DNA from: Microbispora hainanensis
GTDB lineage: Bacteria; Actinomycetota; Actinomycetes; Streptosporangiales; Streptosporangiaceae
DNA length: 64,000 nucleotides
Direction: 5' to 3'
Assembly (NCBI RefSeq): GCF_036186745.1
Contig: NZ_CP108086.1
Coordinates: 1,550,001 to 1,614,000, forward strand
The translations under genes and the position numbers were made by a program. A model generated the notes under the pieces. It was given only the letters and a program-made list of their open reading frames with translations. It was not told where the DNA came from and made no database searches. Below are positions 17,828 to 26,966 of the stretch, piece after piece (the first letter of the stretch is position 1; every line of letters starts with the position of its first letter).

Positions 17828-18336
17828 CGACTTGAGGGCGCTTCGGCCCTGGCACCGTTCAAGGGAGAAACCGTTCCCCGCATCCCGTTCAGGCACCCCA
17901 CCCGCCGCCGCGCCGCTGAGCCCACGTCCGGCGCCGCACGCGGCACTGGCCCAAGCGGCACTGGCCCAAATGTCACTGGCCCGCGCGGTGCTGGCCTGGC
18001 CGCGCGGTGGCGAGCTACGGGAGGGTGGGCTGCGCTGTGGTGGGCTGCGCCGTGCTAGACGCCCGGTGGACTCCGCCGTGGTGGACTACGCCGTGCTGGA
18101 CCGCGCCGTGGTGGACGCCCGGTCGTGGACTGCGCTACGCCGAACTGCGCTATGCCGAACTGCGCGCTGCGCTGAACTGCGCGCTGCGGTGAACTACGCG
18201 GCGCTGGCCCGCATGGCGCCGGCCTTGATGCGGGCCTGGCCCGAACGACTGTACGTAAGCGATCACGGCCCTTGTGAAACGGAAAGTGCTCTACAAGGTG
18301 CCGGCCATCGGCACATTCGTCAGCGAGCCGAAGGGA
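17828..18336. repeat. Non-coding region with short direct repeats
   Basis: About 510 bp after the HNH gene. It contains tandem CTGGCCCAAGCGGCA/CTGGCCCAAATGTCA units (17943-17990), GTGGACTACGCCGTGCTGGA units (18075-18115) and CGAACTGCGCTATGC units (18145-18190). No gene is convincing. The repeats differ in sequence among the three blocks, so this is not a CRISPR. Confidence 0.65.
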
Positions 18337-19008
18337 TCAGTCGAGCCAGATCACGATGCCGGTCATGCCGTTGAGCACGGCCGCGGCACCCGCCCGGATC
18401 GCGCGCGCGGCGCGCTCGGGGGTGAAGCTCGCGGCGTCGTACGTGGAGGACATGCCGAGCCCCTCGCCCCGGAAAGACGCACCGGCCCAGTCGGCGGCGG
18501 TGACGTTCTCCGTGGGCTCGGCCAGTTCCGCGCCGACCACAAGGAACTGCTGGCCGAGGTGGTTGGCGGTGACCAGGGCCAGGGGGTCGATGAGGGCGTC
18601 GCCGGCGCTCACGATGAGGTCGGGCTTCATGCCGATCGCCTCGGTGATGGTCGCGATGTACCGGTCCGGCCGGGTGGCCGTGAGGGTTCTGAGGCTGACG
18701 CCTTCCTCGTCGGCCCACGCCTTCACCGCGTTCGCCAGCGTCGTGGTCTGGCGGTCCTCCCCCGCGGTGAGCAGCACCACGCGGTAGCCCTCCGGCGGAT
18801 GCACCCCGTTCCAGGAGCCGGGCCGGGGCGTGATCGTGGCCTCCGGGGCGGGGGACGCGGACGGGAAGAAGCCCGGGCCGGGGGTGCCGACAGGGGTGGG
18901 CTTCGCGTGCGGCCGGGACCAGTCGTCGCCGGAGCCGCATCCGCCGGCCAGCACGGCGGTCGCGACTGCCGCGGCCAGTGTGCAGGCAGGCAGAAGCCGA
19001 GAGCGCAT
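18337..19008 (-). CDS. Lipoprotein, BMP-family substrate-binding-like
   Basis: 223 residues. A lipobox (AVLAGGC) puts the acylated Cys near residue 24, followed by a Pro-rich linker and then a Rossmann-like domain with YRVVLLTAGEDRQTTTLANAVKAWADEEG, KPDLIVSAGDALIDPLALV and a C-terminal AAAVLNGMTGIVIWLD. It resembles the BMP/PnrA periplasmic-binding fold but is shorter, and no ABC permease is adjacent. Possibly a sensor lipoprotein on the outer face of the membrane. Function unknown. Confidence 0.6.
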   Translation of the reverse strand: MRSRLLPACTLAAAVATAVLAGGCGSGDDWSRPHAKPTPVGTPGPGFFPSASPAPEATITPRPGSWNGVHPPEGYRVVLLTAGEDRQTTTLANAVKAWADEEGVSLRTLTATRPDRYIATITEAIGMKPDLIVSAGDALIDPLALVTANHLGQQFLVVGAELAEPTENVTAADWAGASFRGEGLGMSSTYDAASFTPERAARAIRAGAAAVLNGMTGIVIWLD

Positions 19009-19183
19009 GGGGATCGTCCTTCGGAGCGCCGGGAAGTGCGCCTACTTCCTACCGCATGATTCGCGGCCTTCCGGTGCCCGGGACGTCTCCGCCAGGCGTG
19101 GTTCCTCGACGGTTCTTTCACGAGATACCGCCCGTTCATTTCCATCGAGCAGATTTCGTACACCAAAGCCGAAAAGGAGCTAT

Positions 19184-20416
19184 ATGTCCCCCGCCGCTCG
19201 GCGTCGTGTCTGTGCTGTCCTCGCCGCCGCAGCCGTGGGCGTCCTGTTCAGCGCCCTCTCCACGCTGCTGGGCAGCGTGCCCGCCCTCGCTCACGGGTTC
19301 ACCTCGACGGTGTACGTCAACCTCGTCTCGCCCCAGGCCGGGCACGTGCGCACCGAACTCGACCTGGAGTATGACCTGCTCGTCGTCTCCGCCGCCGACT
19401 ACGAGAAGGACGACCCGCTCTTCAAGGAGGGCACCGCGGCGTTCGACGCCGACGACGCGGCACAGCAGGCCGCCGCGCTCGAGGCCCACTCGCGCTCGGT
19501 CGTCGCGTACGTCACCCAGCGCTTCGGCGTCACCGCCGGGGGCACGGCGTGCACTCCCGTCAAGGACGGCGGCTTCACGATCGGGCGGCGCGAAGGCGTC
19601 CCGTACGCCCGGCTGGTCCTCGACTACCGGTGCCCGGAGTCCGCCGACGCGCACGAGGTGCGCAGCGCGCTGTTCGCCGGCTCCGAGGGGTACGTGCGCG
19701 ACAGCAAGACGATCGTCACCTACGACCTCGACCTGACGTCCGGAAGCACGGCCCTCGACGCCCAGCACCGGTCGTTCTCCACGCAGCAGTCCTGGTTCGA
19801 GCGGTTCTGGCAGTTCTTCCGGCTCGGCGCCGAGCACCTGCTCGGCGGGCTCGACCACATCCTGTTCCTGCTGGCGCTCATCGCGGGGTCACGCCGCCTG
19901 CGCGAGATCGTGCTCGCGGCGACCACCTTCACGCTGGCCCACTCGGTGACCTTCGTCTTCGCCGCCCTCGGCCTGGTGGAGGTGCCCGCGTCGTTCGTCG
20001 AGCCCGTCATCGCCCTCTCGATCGCGGTCGTCGCGGGCTGGCACCTGTGGCGCCTCTGGCGGCGCCGGTCGCACGCCACCGACCTGGAGACGGCAGGTCA
20101 CGGCCACTTCAACCTCGACCGCGCGGGCTGGACCCGGCTCGCGGTGGTCTTCTGCTTCGGCCTCGTGCACGGCCTGGGGTTCGCCTCGGCGCTGGGCATC
20201 CAGCAGGCCTGGTCGTGGACGCTCCTGTGGTCGCTGCTCGTCTTCAACGTGGGCATCGAGGTCGTCCAGCTGACGATCATTGTGGCGGTCTTCCCGCTGC
20301 TCGCCGTACTGCGTCGCCGCCGGCCGATCGCCGGACTGTGGACGACCGGGGCGATCGCGGCGGGCGTGTCCGCGATGGGCCTGGTCTGGTTCGTGCAACG
20401 CGTTCTCGGAACCTGA
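19184..20416 (+). CDS. HupE/UreJ family membrane protein
   Basis: 410 residues from ATG 19184 (AAAAGGAGC site). A signal peptide ends at VPALAHG, then an external domain of about 190 residues, then a membrane part of about six helices carrying the histidine motifs GLDHILFLLAL, FTLAHSVTFVF and GLVHGLGFASAL typical of HupE/UreJ_2. Family members are thought to move or handle nickel or other metals, but this large two-part form is uncharacterised. First gene of a likely unit with the phosphoesterase and DUF916 genes downstream. Confidence 0.8.
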   Translation: MSPAARRRVCAVLAAAAVGVLFSALSTLLGSVPALAHGFTSTVYVNLVSPQAGHVRTELDLEYDLLVVSAADYEKDDPLFKEGTAAFDADDAAQQAAALEAHSRSVVAYVTQRFGVTAGGTACTPVKDGGFTIGRREGVPYARLVLDYRCPESADAHEVRSALFAGSEGYVRDSKTIVTYDLDLTSGSTALDAQHRSFSTQQSWFERFWQFFRLGAEHLLGGLDHILFLLALIAGSRRLREIVLAATTFTLAHSVTFVFAALGLVEVPASFVEPVIALSIAVVAGWHLWRLWRRRSHATDLETAGHGHFNLDRAGWTRLAVVFCFGLVHGLGFASALGIQQAWSWTLLWSLLVFNVGIEVVQLTIIVAVFPLLAVLRRRRPIAGLWTTGAIAAGVSAMGLVWFVQRVLGT

Positions 20417-20532
20417 GATCGCATCACATCTTCGATCAGGCGCAACGGTTCGCCCGCCCCGCGTTCACCAGCGCGACACCCAATCTCGCAATCGTGCAAA
20501 TCGCTCGAATTCCCCCACACGGATGGAAAAGC

Positions 20533-22104
20533 ATGAAGCTCGACAAGGGGACCAACAACCCCGGGCTCGTCCTCCGCCGGGCGGCCGTCACCGCCGCCGC
20601 GGCGGCCCTGAGCGCCACCGCCGTGCTCGGCGGCGGCCTCGTGACCGCGGCCCACGCCGACCCCACCACGACGGTCAGCGGCATCGTCCTCGGCGTGGGC
20701 GCCGACCAGGCGCAGCGGGTCGTGTCGTGGTACGCCTCGGAGGGCACCGCCCAGGTGGTCCAGGTCGCGCCGACCAAGAACCTCGTGCGCGGCGAGTTCC
20801 CCAAGAACTCCGTCACCTTCCCGGCCACCGTGACGGCGAACACCGTCAACGGCGGCTACAACGGGCACGCCACGATCGACGGCCTGAAGCAGAACACGGA
20901 GTACTCCTACCGCGTCGGCACCCCGGGCGCCTGGTCCCCGACGTACTCCTTCACGACCCAGAACTTCAACGGCAACGACTTCGACTTCCTGTTCTTCGGC
21001 GACCCGCAGATCGGCTCGTCGGGCAACACGGCGAAGGACGGCGCCGGCTGGGCCGACACCCTGAACGTCGCCCTCTCCGCCAACCCGAAGGCCGAGCTGC
21101 TGGTCTCGGGCGGCGACCAGATCGAGAGCGCCAACAACGAGACGCAGTGGAACGCGTTCCTCGCCCCCGACAAGCTGCGCCAGTATCCGTGGGTCGCCAC
21201 CATCGGCAACCACGACGTCGGCGGCAAGGCGTACGAGCAGCACTTCTGGACGCCGAACACCGACCGTTCCGCGCCGTACTACAACGGCGACGCGGCCACC
21301 CGCTCGGGCGGCGACTACTGGTTCACGTACAAGAACATCCTGTTCATCGACCTGAACAGCAACGCGTACGCCAACGGGTCCGACGCCGCGCACATCAACT
21401 ACGTCACCGACGTGGTCAACAAGCACGGCCGCGACGCCAAGCACATCGTGCTGATCTACCACCACTCGATCTACTCGCCGGCCGACCACGCCAACGACGG
21501 TGACAACCAGCAGCGCCGTAAGGACTTCCCGACGGCCTTCTCGAACCTCGGCGTCGACCTGGTCCTGCAGGGTCACGACCACAGCTACTCCCGCAGCTAC
21601 GTGATCAAGAACGGCCAGAAGGCGAACCCGGACGAGCGCCCCGGCGACACCGAGGTGTTCAAGGGCCCGGGCGGCGTCATCTACGTGACGGCGAACTCGG
21701 CGTCGGGGTCGAAGTACTACGACCTCACCGCTCCGAACACGACCAAGGACCCGAACTACGGTCCCGACCCGCTGAACCCCAAGAACCACTGGGCCAACTC
21801 GGTCGAGAACCAGGAGCACGTCCGCACGTACGTGCGGGTCCAGGTGCGCGGCGACAAGCTCGTCGTCGAGAACCTCCGCAGCGGCACCTGCGCCGCCCCC
21901 AACGCCGCGGTGGAGCTCGGCAACGTGGAGTGGTGCGGCCCGGACAACGGCGCGAGCGCCGCTCCCGGGGTCGGCTCCCTCGTCGACAAGGTCGTGATCC
22001 ACACGAACGGCAAGCCCGAGCCCGGCAAGCCCGGACCCGGCAAGCCCGAGCCCGGCAAGCCCGAGCCCGGCAAGCCCGGCCCCGGGGCCGACTGGCTCCA
22101 GTAG
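20533..22104 (+). CDS. Secreted purple acid phosphatase-like metallophosphoesterase
   Basis: 523 residues from ATG 20533. A signal peptide is followed by a fibronectin-like N-terminal domain (about 45-145, with TTVSGIVLGVGADQAQRVVSWY) as in purple acid phosphatases, then the metallophosphoesterase core: FFGDPQIG, VSGGDQIESANN, IGNHDVGG, VLIYHHSIYS and LQGHDHSYSRSY supply the usual metal ligands. The C-terminus is a KPGPGKPEP repeat tail ending in ADWLQ. It likely hydrolyses phosphate esters outside the cell. Confidence 0.88.
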   Translation: MKLDKGTNNPGLVLRRAAVTAAAAALSATAVLGGGLVTAAHADPTTTVSGIVLGVGADQAQRVVSWYASEGTAQVVQVAPTKNLVRGEFPKNSVTFPATVTANTVNGGYNGHATIDGLKQNTEYSYRVGTPGAWSPTYSFTTQNFNGNDFDFLFFGDPQIGSSGNTAKDGAGWADTLNVALSANPKAELLVSGGDQIESANNETQWNAFLAPDKLRQYPWVATIGNHDVGGKAYEQHFWTPNTDRSAPYYNGDAATRSGGDYWFTYKNILFIDLNSNAYANGSDAAHINYVTDVVNKHGRDAKHIVLIYHHSIYSPADHANDGDNQQRRKDFPTAFSNLGVDLVLQGHDHSYSRSYVIKNGQKANPDERPGDTEVFKGPGGVIYVTANSASGSKYYDLTAPNTTKDPNYGPDPLNPKNHWANSVENQEHVRTYVRVQVRGDKLVVENLRSGTCAAPNAAVELGNVEWCGPDNGASAAPGVGSLVDKVVIHTNGKPEPGKPGPGKPEPGKPEPGKPGPGADWLQ

Positions 22105-22167
22105 TAGACGACGACCGGGGGCGACGCGGGGGCCCGACGCGATGAGCGAAGACGGCCCCGCTCCCGG

Positions 22168-22200
22168 GTGGGGTGGGCACCGAGCAGGTGCCCACCCCAC
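22168..22200. terminator. Perfect 14-bp hairpin after the phosphatase gene
   Basis: GTGGGGTGGGCACC pairs with GGTGCCCACCCCAC around a 5-base loop. There is no U-tract, as is common in actinomycetes. It lies 63 bp past the phosphatase stop and 50 bp before the DUF916 gene, so it may end or attenuate transcription between them. Confidence 0.65.
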
Positions 22201-22250
22201 GACCCATCGCCCTCTCCGCCGCTTCCCCAACCCATCCGAGGATCGATCTG

Positions 22251-23288
22251 ATGCAGCCGTCACGACCCCGTACGACAACCGCAGCACGCTCCATCGCCCG
22301 GGCCGTCGTCGTGGCGCTGCTCGCCGCGTCCGGCCTGTTCGCAGCGGGGACGGGCCCCGCCGCGGCGGCGGACGGCGAGGTCTCCTGGACCGTCGCGACG
22401 GCGTCCAACGACTTCGGATCCGACCGGCCCGACTACAGCTACACGCTCGACCCGGGCGGGCGGCTCGACGACGGGATCGTCGTCGCCAACAACGGCACGA
22501 CGCCGCTCCACCTCGACGTGTACGCCGCGGACGCGTTCACCACCGGGCAGGGCCGGCTCGACCTGCGCGGCAAGGACGCGAAGCAGACCGGCGTGGGCGC
22601 GTGGATCCGCACGGACCGCCCCGACGTCACCATTCCTCCCGGTAAGACCGCCGAGGTGCCGTTCACGGTCGCGCTCCCCGGCGACGCCGCGCCCGGCGAA
22701 TACATGGGCGGCATCGTCACCTCACCGGCCGACGCCGGAGCGGCGGCCGGGCAGCGTCTCGGCATCCGGATCCGCCTGCGCGTGGGCGGAGAGCTGCACC
22801 CGAGCCTGTCGGTGGAGAACCTGCAGGTGCGCTATTCCGGCACGTCCAATCCGCTCGACACGGGCGACGCCACCGTCACCTACACGATCCGCAACACCGG
22901 CAACAGCATCCTCGCCGCTCGTCAGACGGTGTCCGTGGCCGGACCGTTCGGGCACTGGGAGGCCCGCGCGGGACACATCGACGACTCGCCCCAGTTGCTC
23001 CCGGGCGACACCTGGAAGGTCTCCGTGCCGGTGAAGGGGGTGACTCCCGCGCTGCGGCTGACCGGAACGGTCACCCTCGTCCCCCTGCTCACCGACGCGG
23101 CGGGATCGATCGCCCCGCTCGCCGCCGTGGACGGCACCGCGGGCGTGTGGACGCTGCCGTGGGCGCCGCTGCTCGCTCTCCTGGTCGTCTGCGGGCTCGT
23201 CGTCGCGGCCCTGGCCGTACGGCGCCGCCGGAGGACCGCACTCCCCCACGGGCCGGCGCACTCCGCCACACCGCTCACGCAGGAATAG
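22251..23288 (+). CDS. DUF916 (WxL-interacting-like) cell-surface protein with C-terminal anchor
   Basis: 345 residues from ATG 22251. Signal peptide ending in AAAADGE; Ig-like repeats including WIRTDRPDVTIPPGKTAEVP and PGEYMGGIVTS, the signature of DUF916, a peptidoglycan-binding domain of WxL-interacting proteins. A second beta domain follows, and one C-terminal transmembrane helix (WAPLLALLVVCGLVVAALAV) with an Arg-rich cytoplasmic end. Probably a wall-facing anchored protein; partner unknown. Follows the HupE and phosphatase genes. Confidence 0.8.
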   Translation: MQPSRPRTTTAARSIARAVVVALLAASGLFAAGTGPAAAADGEVSWTVATASNDFGSDRPDYSYTLDPGGRLDDGIVVANNGTTPLHLDVYAADAFTTGQGRLDLRGKDAKQTGVGAWIRTDRPDVTIPPGKTAEVPFTVALPGDAAPGEYMGGIVTSPADAGAAAGQRLGIRIRLRVGGELHPSLSVENLQVRYSGTSNPLDTGDATVTYTIRNTGNSILAARQTVSVAGPFGHWEARAGHIDDSPQLLPGDTWKVSVPVKGVTPALRLTGTVTLVPLLTDAAGSIAPLAAVDGTAGVWTLPWAPLLALLVVCGLVVAALAVRRRRRTALPHGPAHSATPLTQE

Positions 23289-23339
23289 ACCGCTCACACA
23301 GCAATAGACCGCTCACGCAGGAACAGCCGGCGAGGCGTC

Positions 23340-25466
23340 TCAGAGCGGTTCCGCGGCGGCCTCGCGCAGAGGTGTGGCCGTCCTCTCCGGTGACAGGCCG
23401 GTGTGTTCGGCGGCGAAGGCCAGGATGTCCGCGCTCAGGGCGCGTTCCTTGCTCGCGGGCGCGGCGGCGTGGGCGGTGTCGGGTTCCCGGCGCATGAGGA
23501 TCGGCCGGTCGCCGCCGGTGGCGTGCTGGAGGGCCGCGCACATCTTGGTGACATGGGCCTCCCCCGTCTGCAGATCGGTCACCGCGCCGGTGAAGAGGAA
23601 GGCCGGATAGCGGACTCCGGGCCTGACGTGGTGGTACGGCGAGTACGCCAGAAGCCATTCGAGCTGCTCGGGCCGCGCGGCGCTGCCGAACTCGTCGGTC
23701 CACGTGCAGCCCAGGCCCCATCGTTCGTAGCGCACCATGTCGCAGAGCGGGCCTTCCGCGACGACCGCGGCGTACAGGTCCGGTCGCCGTACGGCGGCGG
23801 CGGTGACCAGGAGACCACCGGCCGACTGCCCGTATATCGCCAGTTGGCCGGGGGTGGTCATGCCGGTCTCGACGAGCCAGGCCGCGGCGTCGTTGAAGTC
23901 GCTTATCGCGCGGTGCTTGTGCGGCCCGCGCCCGGCGTCGTGCCAGCGCCGGCCCTCCTCGCCGCCTCCGCGTACGCACGCGACCGCGTACGTGCCGCCC
24001 GCGCCGACCCACGCGGCCGCCAGGGGGAAGAACCACGGGCGCATCGGCATGCCGAAGCTGCCGTAGCCGTACAGGAGGGTGGGCCGCGGCCCCTGGTGCT
24101 CCTCCTCCGGTGTGAACAGGAACAGCGTGATCTCGGTGCCGTCCGCGGCGCGGCAGCGCACGTCGCGGCTGCGGATCCCGGGCGTACGCCCCGCCGTGGC
24201 GGCGCCCGTCTCCGGCTCCGTCACCCCGCGTACGGCGTCGTGGCGATAGACGACGGGCGGCGTGGTCGCGTCGCAGTAGGTGAACCACGCCCGATGGCCG
24301 TGGGGGACGCTCGTGCGCAGGGACGACACCACGCCCGCGCCCGGCACGGGCAGCCGGGCGAGCTGCCTGCCGTCGGCCAGGTCGTGCAGCGTCAGGGCGG
24401 AGATGCCGTGGCGGGCGCGCGCCACCAGCAGGAGGGGCCGCGCGAGCGCCGGGCCGTCCAGCACGACGCACTCGTCGAGGGGAGCCTCGGGGTCCTCGGC
24501 TATCAGCGTGCGCCAGGCGTCCGGGCCGTGGTCGGGCCGGTCCGCCACGCAGACGCGGCCGCACGGAGCCTCGTAGTCGGTGACGAGCAGCAGGGCGCCG
24601 CCCGGGAGGAAGCGGGGAAGGACGCGGGCACCGATGGCCTGGCCGTCCACGACCTTGACGAGACGTGGGGCCGCGAGATCGGCGAGCTCCGCCACATACA
24701 CGTCGTTCTGCGCGGCGGGCCCGGCCGTCGCCGTGACGGCCAGATGACGTCCGTCCGTGCTGACCGTGAGCCCGTAATAGTGGTCGGGGGCGTCCTCGCC
24801 GCCGAACACCACCGCGTCGTCCTGCCAGGGCGTACCGATCCGGTGCAACCGCACCCGCCGGTGCAGCCGCAGGTCGCCGGGGGCGAGCTCCTCGTCGGGC
24901 ACCCGGCTGACGTAGTAGAAGGCGTCCCCTCCCGGCAGCCAGGCGAGCGAGGTGTTGCGGGCGCGCGGCAACGGCCCGTCCACCACCTCGCCGGACCGTA
25001 CGTCCAGCACGATGATGTCGCTGCCGGGCCGCTCGGCGACCTCCATCTGGACGGCGACGCGTTCGCCCTCGCGGGACGGCCACCACGCGTACAGCCCGGT
25101 GTGGCCGGACGGATCGACGTCCACCGGATCGACCAGCACCCGCCTGCCGCCCTTGCCGTCCACGACGAGCAGGCGCCGCTGCTCGTCCCCGCGGAGCTGC
25201 TCGGCGAGGAACATGAGCGAGCCCCGCACGATCGGGGGCTCCGACACCCCGAAGGAGGACACCTGGTCCATCAGGGACGCCCACGAATCCCTGTCACGCC
25301 ATTGCTCACGGCACGCCAGGAACAGGCGGTCCTGGGCCGCCGCCCAGTCGCGTACGCGGGCGTCGTCGCCGTTTTCCAGCCACCGATAAGGATCGGGCAC
25401 CGGGATTCCGAACAGATTCTCCACGAGGTCGCTGCGCCGAGCGGAAGGGTAGAGAAATCGCGCCAT
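23340..25466 (-). CDS. Prolyl oligopeptidase (S9 family serine peptidase)
   Basis: 708 residues, the usual length of the S9A family. The N-terminal beta-propeller begins PDPYRWLENGDDARVRDW. The C-terminal alpha/beta hydrolase domain has GYGSFG, ACVRGGGEEGRRWH and the nucleophile GQSAGGLLV, followed by an Asp region (FLFTGAVTDLQTGEAH); the usual late His may lie in EPDTAHA. It cleaves short proline-containing peptides. No signal peptide, so likely cytosolic. A GGGGGGA site precedes ATG 25466. A 31-codon gene with a perfect ribosome site lies 117 bp upstream on the same strand. Confidence 0.9.
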   Translation of the reverse strand: MARFLYPSARRSDLVENLFGIPVPDPYRWLENGDDARVRDWAAAQDRLFLACREQWRDRDSWASLMDQVSSFGVSEPPIVRGSLMFLAEQLRGDEQRRLLVVDGKGGRRVLVDPVDVDPSGHTGLYAWWPSREGERVAVQMEVAERPGSDIIVLDVRSGEVVDGPLPRARNTSLAWLPGGDAFYYVSRVPDEELAPGDLRLHRRVRLHRIGTPWQDDAVVFGGEDAPDHYYGLTVSTDGRHLAVTATAGPAAQNDVYVAELADLAAPRLVKVVDGQAIGARVLPRFLPGGALLLVTDYEAPCGRVCVADRPDHGPDAWRTLIAEDPEAPLDECVVLDGPALARPLLLVARARHGISALTLHDLADGRQLARLPVPGAGVVSSLRTSVPHGHRAWFTYCDATTPPVVYRHDAVRGVTEPETGAATAGRTPGIRSRDVRCRAADGTEITLFLFTPEEEHQGPRPTLLYGYGSFGMPMRPWFFPLAAAWVGAGGTYAVACVRGGGEEGRRWHDAGRGPHKHRAISDFNDAAAWLVETGMTTPGQLAIYGQSAGGLLVTAAAVRRPDLYAAVVAEGPLCDMVRYERWGLGCTWTDEFGSAARPEQLEWLLAYSPYHHVRPGVRYPAFLFTGAVTDLQTGEAHVTKMCAALQHATGGDRPILMRREPDTAHAAAPASKERALSADILAFAAEHTGLSPERTATPLREAAAEPL

Positions 25467-25477
25467 GAAATCCCCCC

Positions 25478-25528
25478 GCCTTCAATGGATGCCGCCTTCA
25501 ACGTGGGTGCCGCCTTCAATGGGTGCCG
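25478..25528. repeat. Three direct repeats upstream of the peptidase gene
   Basis: GCCTTCAATGGATGCC, GCCTTCAACGTGGGTGCC and GCCTTCAATGGGTGCC follow each other with spacing of about 18 bp. They sit between the small peptide gene and the peptidase start. They could be protein-binding sites or a slippage product. Confidence 0.5.
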
Positions 25529-25582
25529 TGACAGGTCGAGGCACTGCGGCCCGTTCACGCCGCAGCACCTCGATTCACTCGG

Positions 25583-25678
25583 TTACGACTCGCCGCGGAG
25601 AATGTCCGCCTGCCAGCCGCGTACGCCGCCGATCCGGGCAGCGGGAGCGCCATCGCGATACGGCAGGTATCCAGTCAT
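25583..25678 (-). CDS. Small peptide gene (31 aa), unknown
   Basis: ATG 25678 is preceded by AGGAGG with five bases between, the best ribosome site in this neighbourhood. The 31-residue product starts MTGYLPYRDGAPAARIGG, contains a single Trp and ends ILRGES. It is soluble, mildly charged, with no signal peptide and no Cys. It reads into the prolyl oligopeptidase gene, so the two may be cotranscribed. It could be a peptide precursor, signal or regulator. No modifying enzyme of a known RiPP class is present. A longer frame upstream of this ATG exists but lacks a comparable site. Confidence 0.55.
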   Translation of the reverse strand: MTGYLPYRDGAPAARIGGVRGWQADILRGES

Positions 25679-26019
25679 GTCGACCTCCTGGATCCGTCGA
25701 CTCGCCCGATATAGGCGATTACGAGGGCAACCGTCCCCGTGCCCGGGATCGATAAACGCGAGCGCCGAATCCCGGCCTCCCACCACCGGGAATCGAAGAG
25801 CCGTCAATCATTTCGCCGTTAAATTCCCCGAAAGAAACGAAAGCCGCACGGGAATGCCCGTGGAGATCGGAGCCGTCCAAGATAGATCCCGGGCACGGCG
25901 ACACCCGGGTGTGGCTTGGCCGGCACGGCCCGTCGCGAACCGTGGTCCCCGGTCAGAGCGCCCGGACGGCGGGTGAAAGGCTGGAAAGGTCCATCCGCCG
26001 GCGGAACGGGGCCAGCACC

Positions 26020-26928
26020 ATGAGGGATATCCGCACGGAGAGCCGTCGCGGCGGGACCGAAGACCTCGACGAGGCGGCGGCCACCTTCGAGGGCCTGCGG
26101 CCACGCCTGTTCGGCATCGCCTACCGCATCCTGAGCAGCGCCACCGAGGCCGAAGATCTGTTACAGGACGTCTGGCTGCGCTGGCAGGCGTACGACCGCG
26201 ACACCGTGGCCGATCCGGGGGCGTTCCTGGCGACCGTGACCACGCGCCTGGCCATCAACGCCCTCCAGTCGGCTCGCGTTCGCCGCGAGACGTACGTCGG
26301 CCCGTGGCTCCCCGAACCCGTCGACACCGGCAACGATCCCCACCTCGGCGCCGAGCGGGGCGAAGCCCTGAGCTTCGCGGTCCTGCTCCTGCTGGAGAAG
26401 CTCTCGCCCACCGAACGCGCGGCGTACGTGTTGCGAGAGGCGTTCGACTATCCCTACCGGCGGATCGCCGAGATCATCGAGGCGAGCGAGGCCGCGGTGC
26501 GGCAGCTCGTCAGCAGGGCGCGCAAACGCATCGTCTCCGAGCGCCGGAACCCGGTGACCCGGGACGAACAGCGCAGACTGCTCACCGCCTTCGTCGCCGC
26601 CGCCCGCGTCGGCGACCTCGCCAAGCTGGAAGAGCTCCTCGCCGCGGACGTGATCAGCTACTCCGACGGCGGCGGCGCCGTACGGGCCGCGCGCTTCCCG
26701 GTGGTCGGCGCGTTCCGGGTCGCGAAGTTCATCAGGGCGTTCGCGAGCCGGTTCTGGGCCGGGGTCGAAGTGGAATGGGCCGACGTCAACGGGCAGCCGG
26801 CGGCTCTGCTGCGCCACGACGGCGAGCTGTTCACGGTCCTCACCGTGAACGCCTCCGAGGAGGGCATCGACCAGGTGCTGTGGCTGATGAACCCCGCCAA
26901 GATCGCCCCGTTGTCCGCCGCGAGCTGA
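26020..26928 (+). CDS. ECF41-type RNA polymerase sigma factor with SnoaL-like extension
   Basis: 302 residues from ATG 26020. Sigma2 (FGIAYRILSSATEAEDLLQDVWLRW) and sigma4 (LSPTERAAYVLREAFDYPYRRIAEII) regions are followed by the SnoaL_2-like C-terminal domain that defines ECF41. It has the conserved DGGG (SYSDGGGAVRA) and the terminal NPAK motif, which in this group modulate activity in place of an anti-sigma factor. The convergent SDR gene carries a TGTCACA element, the known ECF41 -35 motif, so it is the likely target. Confidence 0.9.
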   Translation: MRDIRTESRRGGTEDLDEAAATFEGLRPRLFGIAYRILSSATEAEDLLQDVWLRWQAYDRDTVADPGAFLATVTTRLAINALQSARVRRETYVGPWLPEPVDTGNDPHLGAERGEALSFAVLLLLEKLSPTERAAYVLREAFDYPYRRIAEIIEASEAAVRQLVSRARKRIVSERRNPVTRDEQRRLLTAFVAAARVGDLAKLEELLAADVISYSDGGGAVRAARFPVVGAFRVAKFIRAFASRFWAGVEVEWADVNGQPAALLRHDGELFTVLTVNASEEGIDQVLWLMNPAKIAPLSAAS

Positions 26929-26966
26929 CCGCCCGTCTCGTCGCGGGCGCGTACGCCGGCCCGCGC

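Noticed and set aside
25583..25678. Lasso-peptide or lanthipeptide precursor
   Set aside because: No B/C proteins, Lan enzymes or ATP-grasp genes nearby, and the peptide has no Cys. Kept only as an unknown small gene.
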